A stretch of DNA of 64,000 nucleotides. Origin: Cellulomonas humilata. GTDB taxonomy: Bacteria; Actinomycetota; Actinomycetes; Actinomycetales; Cellulomonadaceae. Positions 44,669 through 53,205 of the stretch are shown piece by piece (the first letter of the stretch is position 1; every line of letters starts with the position of its first letter). Made by a program: the position numbers and the translations under genes. The notes under the pieces were generated by a model, which made no database searches, was not told the origin of the DNA, and worked only from the letters and a program-made list of their open reading frames with translations. The stretch lies in the NCBI RefSeq assembly GCF_030814415.1, contig NZ_JAUSVB010000001.1, forward strand, positions 310,001-374,000, written 5' to 3'.

Positions 44669-44724
44669 ACGGAATCCATGTCGGGTTCGATCGCGGCTCG
44701 GGTGGTCATGGCGCGTCCGAGCGT

Positions 44725-44778
44725 GAACCGGCGATCAGGCACGTGAACCGCCGGCCACGCGTGAGCGATCGCCGGTTC
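44725..44778. terminator. Bidirectional hairpin between the ligase-like gene and rsmI
   Basis: A 12-bp perfect inverted repeat (44725-44736 with 44767-44778) encloses a 30-nt loop that can form a smaller CGTG/CACG stem. It lies between two convergent genes. Confidence 0.55.
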
Positions 44779-44788
44779 GGGGCCTCAG

Positions 44789-45655
44789 TCAGCGGGGCTT
44801 GGCCGCCAGGGCCGCCGCGTACAGGTCCCGCTTCGGGACGCCTGCCGCTGCTGCCACCTCGGCGACCGCGTCCTTCAGGCGGTCGCCCGTGTCCGTGCGG
44901 GAGAGCACCTCGGCGACCAGGTCCGCGGTCGACAGCTCCACCGCCTTCACCGCCCCGCCGACCACCACGACGATCTCCCCGCGTACCTGGTCCGCGGACG
45001 CCCACGTCACCAGGTCGGCGAGCGGTCCCCGGACGATCTCCTCGTACGTCTTGGTCAGCTCCCGGCACACGGCCGCGGGCCGGTCGCCGCCGAATGCGAC
45101 CGCCATCGCCGCCAAGGTGTCGTCCAGCCGGTGCGGTGCCTCGAAGAACACCATCGTGCGGCGCTCGTCGGCCAGCAGCTCGAACGCCCGCGCGCGCTCG
45201 CCCGGCTTGCGCGGCGGGAAGCCCTCGAAGCAGAACCGGTCCGTCGGCAGGCCGGACAGCGCGAGCGCGGTCAGCACGGCGCTCGGTCCCGGTGCCGCCG
45301 TGACCGGCAGACCGGCCGCGACCGCGGCCCCCACCACCCGGAAGCCCGGGTCGGACACGGCGGGCATCCCGGCGTCCGTCACGACGACCACCGTGCCCCC
45401 GCCCGCCACGACCGCGAGCACCTCCGCCGAGCGTTCGACCTCGTTGTGCTCGTGAAAGCTGAGCACCCGGCCGCCGATCTCGACCCCCAGCCGCGCCGCG
45501 AGCGCCCGCAGCCGGCGGGTGTCCTCGGCGGCGACGACGTCCGCCTCCGCGAGCAGCCGACGCAGGTGCGCCGACGCGTCCTCGGTGTTGCCGATCGGCG
45601 TGGCAGCCAGCACGAGACGGCCTGCGGAGTGCGCGGTGGGGCTGACAGTGGTCAC
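44789..45655 (-). CDS. rsmI: 16S rRNA (cytidine-2'-O)-methyltransferase
   Basis: The 288-residue protein has LVLAATPIGNTEDASAHL (residues ~13-30), VVAAEDTRRLRALAARLG, SFHEHNE, VVTDAGMPAVSDPGFRVV and APGPSAVLTALALSGLP, FEGFPPRK: the full set of RsmI motifs. It methylates the ribose of C1402 in 16S rRNA. GTG 45655 gives the right N-terminus. It is divergent from the protein mannosyltransferase, a common actinobacterial arrangement. Confidence 0.97.
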   Translation of the reverse strand: MTTVSPTAHSAGRLVLAATPIGNTEDASAHLRRLLAEADVVAAEDTRRLRALAARLGVEIGGRVLSFHEHNEVERSAEVLAVVAGGGTVVVVTDAGMPAVSDPGFRVVGAAVAAGLPVTAAPGPSAVLTALALSGLPTDRFCFEGFPPRKPGERARAFELLADERRTMVFFEAPHRLDDTLAAMAVAFGGDRPAAVCRELTKTYEEIVRGPLADLVTWASADQVRGEIVVVVGGAVKAVELSTADLVAEVLSRTDTGDRLKDAVAEVAAAAGVPKRDLYAAALAAKPR

Positions 45656-45708
45656 ACCTGTCAGCCTGCCACCTCTCGGACCCCCTCCCGCAGCACAGTC
45701 GCCGCCCC

Positions 45709-45714
45709 TACGAT
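45709..45714 (+). promoter_or_regulatory. Candidate -10 box (TACGAT) before the mannosyltransferase gene
   Basis: TACGAT ends 6 nt before GTG 45721 and there is no Shine-Dalgarno sequence, fitting a leaderless message. Confidence 0.5.
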
Positions 45715-45720
45715 GACCGC

Positions 45721-47949
45721 GTGCCGCCCACCGGAGACGACGACGCCTCGACCCTGACCGAACGTCAGGAGGGCCTCGACCCCTCCCCGGATCCCGACGA
45801 GGACCTGACGACCGGGGACCCGACGGTGAACGGCACCCCTGAGCCGGCCGACGCGACGAGCCCGACCGACGCAGTCGACGGCACCCGCCTGGCTGACGAG
45901 ACCGGCGCGGTCCCCGAGGACCAGGTCGTCGACGAGACCGAGCCGGTCGCCGATCCCGAGCCGGTCCACGGCACCGAGGTGGCCGACGAGACCGAGGTTG
46001 CCGACGAGATCGAGGTGGCCGACGAGACCGAGGTGGCCGACGAGACCGAGGGTATCGACGACGCTCAGGCCCGCGACGAGACCCAGGCCGTCGACGACCC
46101 GGAGGCGGTCGACAACGCCCGGTCCGTCGACAGCACCCCGGTCGCCGACGAGAGCCCGGTCGCCGACGAGGCCCCGGTTGTCGACGAGACGAGCCCCGCC
46201 GACGAGACGATCGCCGTCGCCGTGACCAGCGCTGCCGCGGCTTCGAACTCCGTCGGCACGACCCGCGCTGTCCACGGCTCCGACGCACTCGATTCAAACC
46301 CCGCCCCGGGGACCGTGCTCGTCCTCGAGGACGAGCCGCGGGAGCTCGAGGGTCCGGAGGAGTCCACCAAGGGTCGCCTGCTGCGGCGGCTGCTCGGCGA
46401 CGAGACCCTTCGGCTCGGCACGACCTCGCGCGACCGGCTGACGGGCTGGCTGTGGCCGCTCGCGGTCACGCTGCTGGCGGCGGTGCTGCGGTTCTGGGAG
46501 CTGGGCCGCCCGCACAAGCTGGTGTTCGACGAGACGTACTACGTCAAGGACGCGTACTCGCTGCTGGTCAACGGCTTCGAGGCGACGTGGGGCGACGACC
46601 CCAATCCGGCGTTCGAGGCGGGCGACACCAGCAGCCTGACCGACGTCGGCTCGTACGTGGTGCACCCCCAGGTGGGCAAGTGGCTGATCGCCCTGGGGAT
46701 CCACTTCGGCGGTGGCGTGGGCAGCTCGGCCGCGTGGCGGATGGCCGCGGCGGTCTGTGGCGTCCTGGCGGTGCTGATGGTCGCGCGCATCGGGCGGCGG
46801 CTGTTCGCGTCCACGGCGCTGGGCACGCTGGCGGGCCTGCTGTTCGCGATCGACGGCGAGGCGATCGTCATGTCGCGGATCAGCCTGCTCGACCCGTTCC
46901 TCATGTTCTTCGTCCTCGCCGCGTTCGGCGCCCTCCTGCTCGACCGCGACCAGGCCCGACGGCGGCTGGCCGAGCGGACCGCGCAACGCATCGACGCGGG
47001 CGAGGACCTGCGCGACGGGCCACGGCTGGGCGTGCGCTGGTGGCGGCTCGCGGCCGCGGTGCTGCTGGGCCTGGCCCTGGGCACCAAGTGGTCGGGCATG
47101 TACTTCCTCGCGGTGTTCGGGCTGCTCAGCGTGGCGTGGGACATCACGGCACGCCGGAGCGTCGGGGTGCGGCACTGGTGGCGCGCGGGGATCCTCAAGG
47201 ACGGCGTCGTCGCGGGGATCTCGATGGTCGGCATCGCGCTCGTCGTCTACGTCGGCTCGTGGTGGTCCTGGTTCACGCACCGGGAGTCCTACGGGCGCCT
47301 CTGGGCGGAGCAGAACCCGGACCAGGGCGTCCTGTGGCTGCCCCCGGCGCTGCGCTCGTTCTGGAAGTACCACCAGGACATGTGGGGCTTCCACAACGGA
47401 CTGGAGACGCCGCACTCGTACTCCGCCCACCCGCTCGGCTGGATCGTGCAGTGGCGGCCGACGTCGTTCTTCTACCCCACCGAGGTGTCCGGCCTGACCG
47501 GTCAGGCGGCCCAGGACGCGTGCGGTGCGTCCAGCTGCTCGCAGGCCATCGTCGCGCTCGGCAACCCCGTCCTGTGGTGGTGCGCGGCGGCGGCGATCAT
47601 CGTCGCGGTCGTCTGGCTGTTCCGGTACCGCGACTGGCGTGCGGGCGCCGTGCTGTCCGGCATCGTCGCCGGCTGGTTGCCCTGGTTCGCCTACGAGCAC
47701 CGCACGATCTTCACGTTCTACTCGATCGTCTTCGCCCCCTGGGTCGTGCTCACGCTGGTCTACGTCATCGGCCTGGTGATCGGACCGAAGGACCTGGACC
47801 CGCGCGAGAGACGCTGGGCAATCATCGGCTGCGGTGTGCTGGTCGCCCTGATCGTGGGCGTCAGCGCGTTCTTCTACCCGATCTGGTCCGCGTGGATCGT
47901 GCCGTACGACTTCTGGCACTCACACATGTGGCTGCAGACCTGGGTCTGA
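45721..47949 (+). CDS. Protein O-mannosyltransferase (GT39) with a long acidic N-terminal extension
   Basis: The 742-residue protein starts with about 220 disordered acidic residues, including four 18-bp repeats coding VADETE-like units (45976-46047). The GT-C part follows: membrane helices from ~240, the catalytic FDETYYVKDAYSLL loop, VVHPQVGKWLIALG, SRISLLDPFLMFF, ALGTKWSGMYF, FHNGLETPHSYSAHP and a C-terminal helix ending at WLQTWV. It transfers mannose from polyprenyl-P-mannose to secreted proteins. The N-terminal extension is much longer than in usual relatives. Confidence 0.93.
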   Translation: MPPTGDDDASTLTERQEGLDPSPDPDEDLTTGDPTVNGTPEPADATSPTDAVDGTRLADETGAVPEDQVVDETEPVADPEPVHGTEVADETEVADEIEVADETEVADETEGIDDAQARDETQAVDDPEAVDNARSVDSTPVADESPVADEAPVVDETSPADETIAVAVTSAAAASNSVGTTRAVHGSDALDSNPAPGTVLVLEDEPRELEGPEESTKGRLLRRLLGDETLRLGTTSRDRLTGWLWPLAVTLLAAVLRFWELGRPHKLVFDETYYVKDAYSLLVNGFEATWGDDPNPAFEAGDTSSLTDVGSYVVHPQVGKWLIALGIHFGGGVGSSAAWRMAAAVCGVLAVLMVARIGRRLFASTALGTLAGLLFAIDGEAIVMSRISLLDPFLMFFVLAAFGALLLDRDQARRRLAERTAQRIDAGEDLRDGPRLGVRWWRLAAAVLLGLALGTKWSGMYFLAVFGLLSVAWDITARRSVGVRHWWRAGILKDGVVAGISMVGIALVVYVGSWWSWFTHRESYGRLWAEQNPDQGVLWLPPALRSFWKYHQDMWGFHNGLETPHSYSAHPLGWIVQWRPTSFFYPTEVSGLTGQAAQDACGASSCSQAIVALGNPVLWWCAAAAIIVAVVWLFRYRDWRAGAVLSGIVAGWLPWFAYEHRTIFTFYSIVFAPWVVLTLVYVIGLVIGPKDLDPRERRWAIIGCGVLVALIVGVSAFFYPIWSAWIVPYDFWHSHMWLQTWV
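45976..46047 (+). repeat. Four 18-bp coding repeats in the mannosyltransferase
   Basis: Four consecutive 18-bp units encode EVADET or close variants. Units 1, 3 and 4 are identical; unit 2 differs at two bases. Confidence 0.9.
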
Positions 47950-47971
47950 CGGGTGTGACGGGCGTGACCGC

Positions 47972-49438
47972 TCAGCGCGTCCAGTCCACCTGCGGGCTCG
48001 CGTACCAGGACAGCCCGAGGCGGTCCCAGAACGGGGCCTGCCGGCCGACCCGCGTCCGGAAGTCGTCCCAGTCGCGTCGCTCGGGCGCGGACCAGGCGAC
48101 CTCGGCGATCGCGGCGAGCCGCGGCAGCAGCATCTGCGTGAGCGCCGGCAGGTCGCGCAGCGTCTCGGTCCAGACGGCCGCCTCGACCCCGATCACGGAC
48201 TCGGCCGGGACACCCTCGATCAGGGTCGACGGCTCCCAGTCGTAGGCGTCGCGCAGCTCGATGTGACCGGCCCACTCGAGGCCGAGGTCGGTGCTCGCGT
48301 CGTACTTCATGTCGAGGTACGCCTTGGACCCCGGAGACATGAGCAGCAGCGCACCGGCCTGGGCCGCGGCGACGAACGGCGCCGGGTCCACGCGCGTGTC
48401 CCAGTACTGCACGACGGTGCCCGGCTCCAGCGGGGTGTGGGCGATCTCCTGCCAGCCGACCACCTTCTTGCCCGCCGCACGGACGGCGGCGGACGCGGCG
48501 GCGACCAGCGTGGCGTACTCGTCGGCCTCCATCGTCAGCACCTCGTCGCCGCCGATGTGCACGTACTCGCCGGGGGTCATCGCGGCGACGTCGGAGAACA
48601 CGTCCGTGAGGAACGCGCCCGTCGCGGGCAGGTCCGCGTGCAGCCGGCTGAAGCCGACCTCGATCCCGGTGTAGGTCTCGGTGGGCTCCCCGGTCGGGTT
48701 CAGCTCGCCGTACGCGTGGGTCGCGGCGTTGACGTGACCGGGGACGTCGACCTCCGGCACGACGCGGACGCCGCGCACCGCCCCGTACGCGACGAGGTCC
48801 GCGTAGTCCTCGGCCGTGTAGAAGCCGCCGGGGTCCCCGTCGACCGACGTGCTGCTGGACAGCCGGGTCAGCAGCGGTCGCGACCGCACGTGCAGGCGCC
48901 ACCCCTGGTCGTCCGTCAGGTGCAGGTGCAGGACGTTGAGCTTGTAGTGCGCCATGAGGCCGATGACGACCTTGAGGTCGCGCACGGGCAGGAAGTGCCG
49001 GGCAACGTCGACCGACAGACCACGCCACTGATACCGCGGCGCGTCCTCGATGCGGACGGCAGGCACCCGCAGGACCCCGCCCGGTGCGGCCACGAGCAGC
49101 TGGCGCAGCGTGACGATCGCCCGGACGAGCCCGGCGGGCGTGCGGGCCTCGAGGTCGATGCGGCCCTTGCGTGAGGTCAGCCGGTACGCCTCGTCGCCGG
49201 CAGGCAGCGACTCGACGAGCCGGAGCCGCACGATGTCGTCGGCGCCGTTCTCGGCGTACCGCACCTCGACGGCCCGGCCACCGACCCGGCCGAGCAGATC
49301 CGCAGCGAGCACCGCGATACCGATCAGGTCCGGCCGACCGTCGACCACGACGGTCGTCGCCTCGGTCAGCTCGAACGACGCGTCGCCGGTCGTCTCGACG
49401 ACGGCAGGCTGCGGGATGACGGCGATGACATCGGGCAC
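47972..49438 (-). CDS. Beta-N-acetylhexosaminidase (GH20)
   Basis: The 488-residue protein has an N-terminal GH20b domain (~8-125) and a TIM barrel beginning YQWRGLSVDVARHFLPV, with NVLHLHLTDDQGWR, VPEVDVPGH, the catalytic Asp-Glu pair in VHIGGDEVL and VQYWDTRV plus a late WTETL motif. It removes terminal GlcNAc/GalNAc with substrate-assisted catalysis. No signal peptide is seen, so it acts in the cytoplasm, for example on chitobiose or wall fragments. GTG 49438 has GAGG upstream. Confidence 0.95.
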   Translation of the reverse strand: MPDVIAVIPQPAVVETTGDASFELTEATTVVVDGRPDLIGIAVLAADLLGRVGGRAVEVRYAENGADDIVRLRLVESLPAGDEAYRLTSRKGRIDLEARTPAGLVRAIVTLRQLLVAAPGGVLRVPAVRIEDAPRYQWRGLSVDVARHFLPVRDLKVVIGLMAHYKLNVLHLHLTDDQGWRLHVRSRPLLTRLSSSTSVDGDPGGFYTAEDYADLVAYGAVRGVRVVPEVDVPGHVNAATHAYGELNPTGEPTETYTGIEVGFSRLHADLPATGAFLTDVFSDVAAMTPGEYVHIGGDEVLTMEADEYATLVAAASAAVRAAGKKVVGWQEIAHTPLEPGTVVQYWDTRVDPAPFVAAAQAGALLLMSPGSKAYLDMKYDASTDLGLEWAGHIELRDAYDWEPSTLIEGVPAESVIGVEAAVWTETLRDLPALTQMLLPRLAAIAEVAWSAPERRDWDDFRTRVGRQAPFWDRLGLSWYASPQVDWTR

Positions 49439-49483
49439 AAGGAGTCCTCGGGGGGCTGCGGGTCGAATCGTTCCGGGCAGACG

Positions 49484-50485
49484 CTACTCGACCTGGGCCG
49501 CGAGCCGCCTGGCAATGACCGCACAGGTCGCCAGCTGCAGCTGGTGAAAGACGATCACGGGCAGCGCCACGCTCGCCGCGAGCGCCGGTGCGAACAGGAC
49601 GGCCGCCATCGGCAGGCCGGTCGCCAGGCTCTTCGTCGACCCGCACATGAGCAGCGCGACACGGTCCCCCCGCTCGAGCCCCAGCCGGCCGCCGCCGTTC
49701 CAGGCGAGCAGGAGCACCGCGGCGAGCATCGCTGCGCACACCACGACCAGGCTCACGAGCGCGACCCAGGTGACGTGCGACCACGCCCCCGACACCGTCG
49801 CCTGGCTCACCGACGTGTACGCGACGAGCACGATCACGCTCCGGTCGGTCACGCGGGTGAGGTGCGGCCGCGCACGCAGCCAGGGCCCCAGCCAGCGCTG
49901 CACCAGCAGCCCCGCGGCGAACGGCAGGAGGAGCTGCAGCAGGATCCCGGCGAGGTTCCCGCCGGCCTGCCCCGAGGTGCGGACCATCAGCACCCCGACG
50001 AGCAGCGGCGTCAGCACGATGCCGACGACGTTGGAGATCGTCGCCCCGGTGATCGCCCCGGCGACGTTCCCGCGCGCAACGGAGGTGAACACCACCGACG
50101 CCTGCACGGTCGACGGGAGCAGCGACAGGTACAGCAGCCCGGTCTTGAGCTCCGGCGAGACGACGGCGTCCGGCAGGAGCTGGACCAGCAGGCCGAGCAC
50201 GGGGAACGCCACGTAGGTGGCCGCGAGCATCGATCCCTGCAGCCGCCAGCTGCGCAGGCCAGCCGACACCTCGCCCGTCGCCATGCGCGCGCCGTAGAGG
50301 AAGAACAGGAGCACGATCGCGGCCGTGCGGGCGACGTCCAGGACGTCGGCGACCATCCCGCGCGCCGGCAGCAGGAGCCCCAGCAGGAGCGCCGACAGGA
50401 TCATCACGACCAGGGGGTCGACCCAGTGGAGAGCCTGTCTCCAGAGGCTGGGCCTGGCGTCGTCGTCGGGCACAGCGGAGGGCAC
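49484..50485 (-). CDS. Bile acid:sodium symporter-like transporter (YfeH type)
   Basis: The 333-residue protein has about ten membrane helices. Typical stretches are FLYGARMATGEV, LLPSTVQASVVFTSVARGN and CGSTKSLATGLPMAAVLF, as in the SBF-like family. The substrate is unknown. It lies 45 bp upstream of the hexosaminidase gene on the same strand. CACAAT 6 nt before GTG 50485 may be its -10. Confidence 0.88.
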   Translation of the reverse strand: MPSAVPDDDARPSLWRQALHWVDPLVVMILSALLLGLLLPARGMVADVLDVARTAAIVLLFFLYGARMATGEVSAGLRSWRLQGSMLAATYVAFPVLGLLVQLLPDAVVSPELKTGLLYLSLLPSTVQASVVFTSVARGNVAGAITGATISNVVGIVLTPLLVGVLMVRTSGQAGGNLAGILLQLLLPFAAGLLVQRWLGPWLRARPHLTRVTDRSVIVLVAYTSVSQATVSGAWSHVTWVALVSLVVVCAAMLAAVLLLAWNGGGRLGLERGDRVALLMCGSTKSLATGLPMAAVLFAPALAASVALPVIVFHQLQLATCAVIARRLAAQVE

Positions 50486-50587
50486 GGCGACATTGTGTCA
50501 CCGCGCTCAGCGCGCGGATCCGTCGGATCCCCCCTAGATTCATCCGTCGTACCCGGACGAACCCCTCGAAGTCAAGGAGTTCCACAC

Positions 50588-50863
50588 ATGACACCCGAAG
50601 GCATCATCTCCGCCATCATCATCGGCGCCGTGATCGGCATCCTCGGCCGTCTGCTCGTGCGCGGCCGTCAGCGCATCTCCCTTCTCGTGACCATCCTCAT
50701 CGGCATCGTCGCGGCCCTGATCGGCACCTACCTGGCCAGCCTCGTCGGTGTCCAGGACACCGCCGGCGTCGACTGGATCGAGCTGCTGTTCCAGGTCGTG
50801 CTCGCGGCGATCGGTGTGGCCGCCGTCTCCGGCAGCCGCGGCCGTCGCCGCAGCATCCTCTGA
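50588..50863 (+). CDS. GlsB/YeaQ/YmgE family small membrane protein
   Basis: The 91-residue protein has three hydrophobic helices: IISAIIIGAVIGILGRLLV, ISLLVTILIGIVAALIGTYL and a third at about 65-82. The GxxxG-rich pattern is that of the transglycosylase-associated/YeaQ stress family. AGGAG lies 9 nt before the ATG. A terminator follows at 50882. Function unknown beyond stress association in relatives. Confidence 0.9.
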   Translation: MTPEGIISAIIIGAVIGILGRLLVRGRQRISLLVTILIGIVAALIGTYLASLVGVQDTAGVDWIELLFQVVLAAIGVAAVSGSRGRRRSIL

Positions 50864-50881
50864 CGCTCCACGCACCAGCAC

Positions 50882-50919
50882 GACGAGGGCGGCCTCCCGG
50901 ACGGGGGGCCGCCCTCGTC
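50882..50919 (+). terminator. Hairpin terminator, copy 1
   Basis: A perfect 13-bp stem (50882-50894 with 50907-50919), 12-nt loop and a following TT. It is nearly identical to the hairpin at 51832-51867. It overlaps the -35 of the next gene by at most a base. Confidence 0.85.
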
Positions 50920-50955
50920 TTGACAGATTGGTAACCCATTGGTTACCAATGAGCC
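50920..50955 (+). promoter_or_regulatory. ArsR promoter with a 24-bp palindromic operator
   Basis: TTGACA (50920-50925) is followed after 18 bp by TACCAA (50944-50949), 6 nt before the ATG at 50956. ATTGGTAACC-N4-GGTTACCAAT (50927-50950) is a perfect inverted repeat filling the space between -35 and start. The regulator encoded next should bind it and block its own promoter. Confidence 0.75.
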
Positions 50956-51315
50956 ATGGACCCGTTCCCCGCCCTCGCCGACCCGGTGCGACGAGACCTG
51001 CTGCGCACCCTCGCGCAGAGCCCGGCGCGCGTGGTCGACCTCGCTGCCGGGTACCCGATCAGCCGCCCGGCCGTCAGCAAGCACCTGCGGGTGCTCGTCG
51101 ACGCCGGGCTGGTCAGCGCCGAGACCCAGGGGCGGGAGCGGCGGTACACGCTGGTGCCCGGCGGCCTCGACCCGGTCCGCGGCCTGATCGACGACCTGAA
51201 CCGGCGACCCCGGTTCGACGAGTCGGTGCTCGACGGCCTCGACCTCGAGGTCCGCCGCACCGTCCGCGACCACCGAGAAGCCACCACGTCCGACCCCGTC
51301 GAGGAGACAGCATGA
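50956..51315 (+). CDS. ArsR-type helix-turn-helix repressor
   Basis: The 119-residue protein has FPALADPVRRDLLRTLAQSP, RVVDLAAGYPISRPAVSKHLRVL (recognition helix SRPAVSKHLRVL) and the wing ETQGRERRYTLVPG. No metal-binding cysteines are present. It overlaps the SRPBCC gene by 4 bp (ATGA), so the two form an operon controlled by the palindrome upstream. Confidence 0.94.
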   Translation: MDPFPALADPVRRDLLRTLAQSPARVVDLAAGYPISRPAVSKHLRVLVDAGLVSAETQGRERRYTLVPGGLDPVRGLIDDLNRRPRFDESVLDGLDLEVRRTVRDHREATTSDPVEETA

Positions 51316-51818
51316 CCCCCCAGCCCACCGGCCGCCGAGAGACCCGCGACGGTCACGACAGCGTCGTCATCGACCGCACGTTCCGGGCCCCGATCGCGTC
51401 TGTGTGGGCGGCGGTCACCGAGTCCGACCGGCTCGCACGCTGGGTCGGCACCTGGACCGGCGACCCGACCACGGGCTCGGTCCTGTTCCGCATGAACGCC
51501 GAGGGCGACGACATCGAACCCGAGACCTTCACGATCCACGAGTGCGTCCCACCTCGCCGGATCGCTCTGACCTCGCAGGTCGCGGGCGCGCCGAACGCCT
51601 TCCACTTCCTCCTCGAGCTGACCGAGGTCGCCGGCACCACGACGCTCACGTTCAGCCAGTCCGTGCCGGACCAGGACATGGCGACCGGCGTCGGCCCCGG
51701 CTGGGAGTACTACCTGGACCGTCTCGTGGCCGCGGAGACCGGTGCCGACGTCGCGGGAGTCGACTTCGGCGACTACTACCCGGCGCAGTCGGACTACTAC
51801 CGCGCACTGTTCGCCTGA
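51312..51818 (+). CDS. SRPBCC/AHSA1-family protein
   Basis: The 168-residue protein has VVIDRTFRAPIASVWAAVTE, DRLARWVGTW, FTIHECVPPRRIALTSQ, TLTFSQSVPDQDMATGVGPGWEYYLDRLVAA and an acidic C-terminal FGDYYPAQSDYYRALF. It is a START-like ligand-binding protein paired with an ArsR regulator. It resembles the pair at 32136-32935, which has the regulator upstream too but on the other strand. Confidence 0.92.
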   Translation: MTPQPTGRRETRDGHDSVVIDRTFRAPIASVWAAVTESDRLARWVGTWTGDPTTGSVLFRMNAEGDDIEPETFTIHECVPPRRIALTSQVAGAPNAFHFLLELTEVAGTTTLTFSQSVPDQDMATGVGPGWEYYLDRLVAAETGADVAGVDFGDYYPAQSDYYRALFA

Positions 51819-51831
51819 GGCCTCGAGAACG

Positions 51832-51867
51832 ACGAAGGCGGCCTCCCGGATGGGGGGCCGCCTTCGT
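51832..51867 (+). terminator. Hairpin terminator, copy 2
   Basis: A perfect 12-bp stem (51832-51843 with 51856-51867) with the same 12-nt loop as the hairpin at 50882 except one base. The stem differs by a G-C to A-T exchange that keeps pairing. Confidence 0.85.
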
Positions 51868-51872
51868 GTGCG

Positions 51873-51947
<75 letters not shown>

Positions 51948-52001
51948 GCGAGCGGGCTAAAGACTAACACCAGGCCCCGGTGGATCGCGAAATCCGGCGG
52001 G

Positions 52002-53111
52002 TCACTCCCCGGCGACGCGGCGCTTCGCCAGGACCGCGTTCAGGTCGATGCTGCCGGTCGTCTCGACGGGTGCCTCGAGCGGCGCGCGCTCGGCGTCGGC
52101 GGGGGCGTCGACCTCGGCGGTGCGGGCGGCCGTCGACCCCTCGAGGTTCTCCAGCGGGGCCGGCTCGCGGCGCGGGGCGGAGGCCTTCATCGTGTAGGTC
52201 GGACGCGGCACGGGGACGGGCGACCAGGCCTCGTCCTCCTCGCTCGGCGCCTCGGTGGTGCGCTCGCCGACCGAACGGCGGACGACGGGCACCTGCCCGG
52301 TCGAGGCGTGCCGGGCGGGGCCGTCGGACTCGCCCTTGTCCTCGACGATGCGCGCGAACACCTCGGTGCTGGCGTCGGACGGGTGCACGGCCCGGCCCGT
52401 GACGAAGGCCATCGGCGCCTCCGCGGGAGCGGCGACCGGAGCTGCCGGTACTGCCGGGGCTGCCGGGGCTGCCTTCGCGGCCGTCGCCACGGCACGCATC
52501 GCGCCCGTGCGCGGACCGGAGGCGACCCTGCGCTCGTCGGCGATCTTCTGCTCCCAGGCCTCGTCGGCCTCCCGGCCCGCGAGGACGGCACGCCGACCCA
52601 GCACGAGGACGGAGCCGAGCAGGACGGTGGGGACGACGCCGGCGACCCAGGTGACCAGCGGGCTGATTCCGACCGCGGCCCAGCCGACGACGGTCGCGAC
52701 GAGGAGGAACCCGGCCAGGAGCGCGCGACGGCGCGCAGCGGCCCCGCGACGGGCCACGGAGGCCGCTCGGGCTGCCCGTGCCTGCGCGGCGCGGCGGGCC
52801 GCGTCGGCGGTGATCCTGTCCTGTGTGCCGTGCGGTCGGTCCACGGTGGTGCCTCCTGTCGCGCTCCCGGTGGCCACCGGGAGCCCCTTGCCCGGGGTCA
52901 GCAGCCCCGCGGTACTGATCACTGTCGGCCCGGAGACGGCCTCCTGGCGGTTGCGCCGGTCGCTCACCGCGACCACGCGCAGCGCCTCGGAGAACCGGTC
53001 GTCCGCCCGGGACTCGAGCAGCTGCTGCCGATGTCGCAGCTTGTGCGGCACCAGGTACGCCACCCACAGGCCGACCAGCGCGAGCGCGACCGGTCCTGCG
53101 AGATCGTTCAC
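52002..53111 (-). CDS. GlpR/SepX-like cell-division membrane protein
   Basis: The 369-residue protein starts with a membrane helix (VALALVGLWVAYLVP, 8-22) followed by HKLRHRQQLLESRADDRFSEALRVV, the conserved start of actinobacterial SepX/GlpR. Two further helices lie at about 128-172 and the rest is a disordered Ala/Pro-rich cytoplasmic tail. Known relatives recruit divisome proteins and, in Corynebacterium, bind the MoeA-like Glp. Gene order galU-glp-rimJ-glpR seen here is that of the known locus. Confidence 0.85.
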   Translation of the reverse strand: MNDLAGPVALALVGLWVAYLVPHKLRHRQQLLESRADDRFSEALRVVAVSDRRNRQEAVSGPTVISTAGLLTPGKGLPVATGSATGGTTVDRPHGTQDRITADAARRAAQARAARAASVARRGAAARRRALLAGFLLVATVVGWAAVGISPLVTWVAGVVPTVLLGSVLVLGRRAVLAGREADEAWEQKIADERRVASGPRTGAMRAVATAAKAAPAAPAVPAAPVAAPAEAPMAFVTGRAVHPSDASTEVFARIVEDKGESDGPARHASTGQVPVVRRSVGERTTEAPSEEDEAWSPVPVPRPTYTMKASAPRREPAPLENLEGSTAARTAEVDAPADAERAPLEAPVETTGSIDLNAVLAKRRVAGE

Positions 53112-53165
53112 GTCACGACGGTAGGCGTCGCGGACGCACCCGCCGGGGACCGCCGCGGCGTGTCG

Positions 53166-53205
53166 GCCTGTGCGTCACCCGACAAGCCCGTGCGTCACCC
53201 GACAG
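53166..53205. repeat. 20-bp tandem duplication spanning the rimJ stop codon
   Basis: Two 20-bp units (53166-53185 and 53186-53205) differ at two bases; 15 central bases are identical. The second holds the TGA of the GNAT gene (53195-53197 on the minus strand). Confidence 0.9.
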
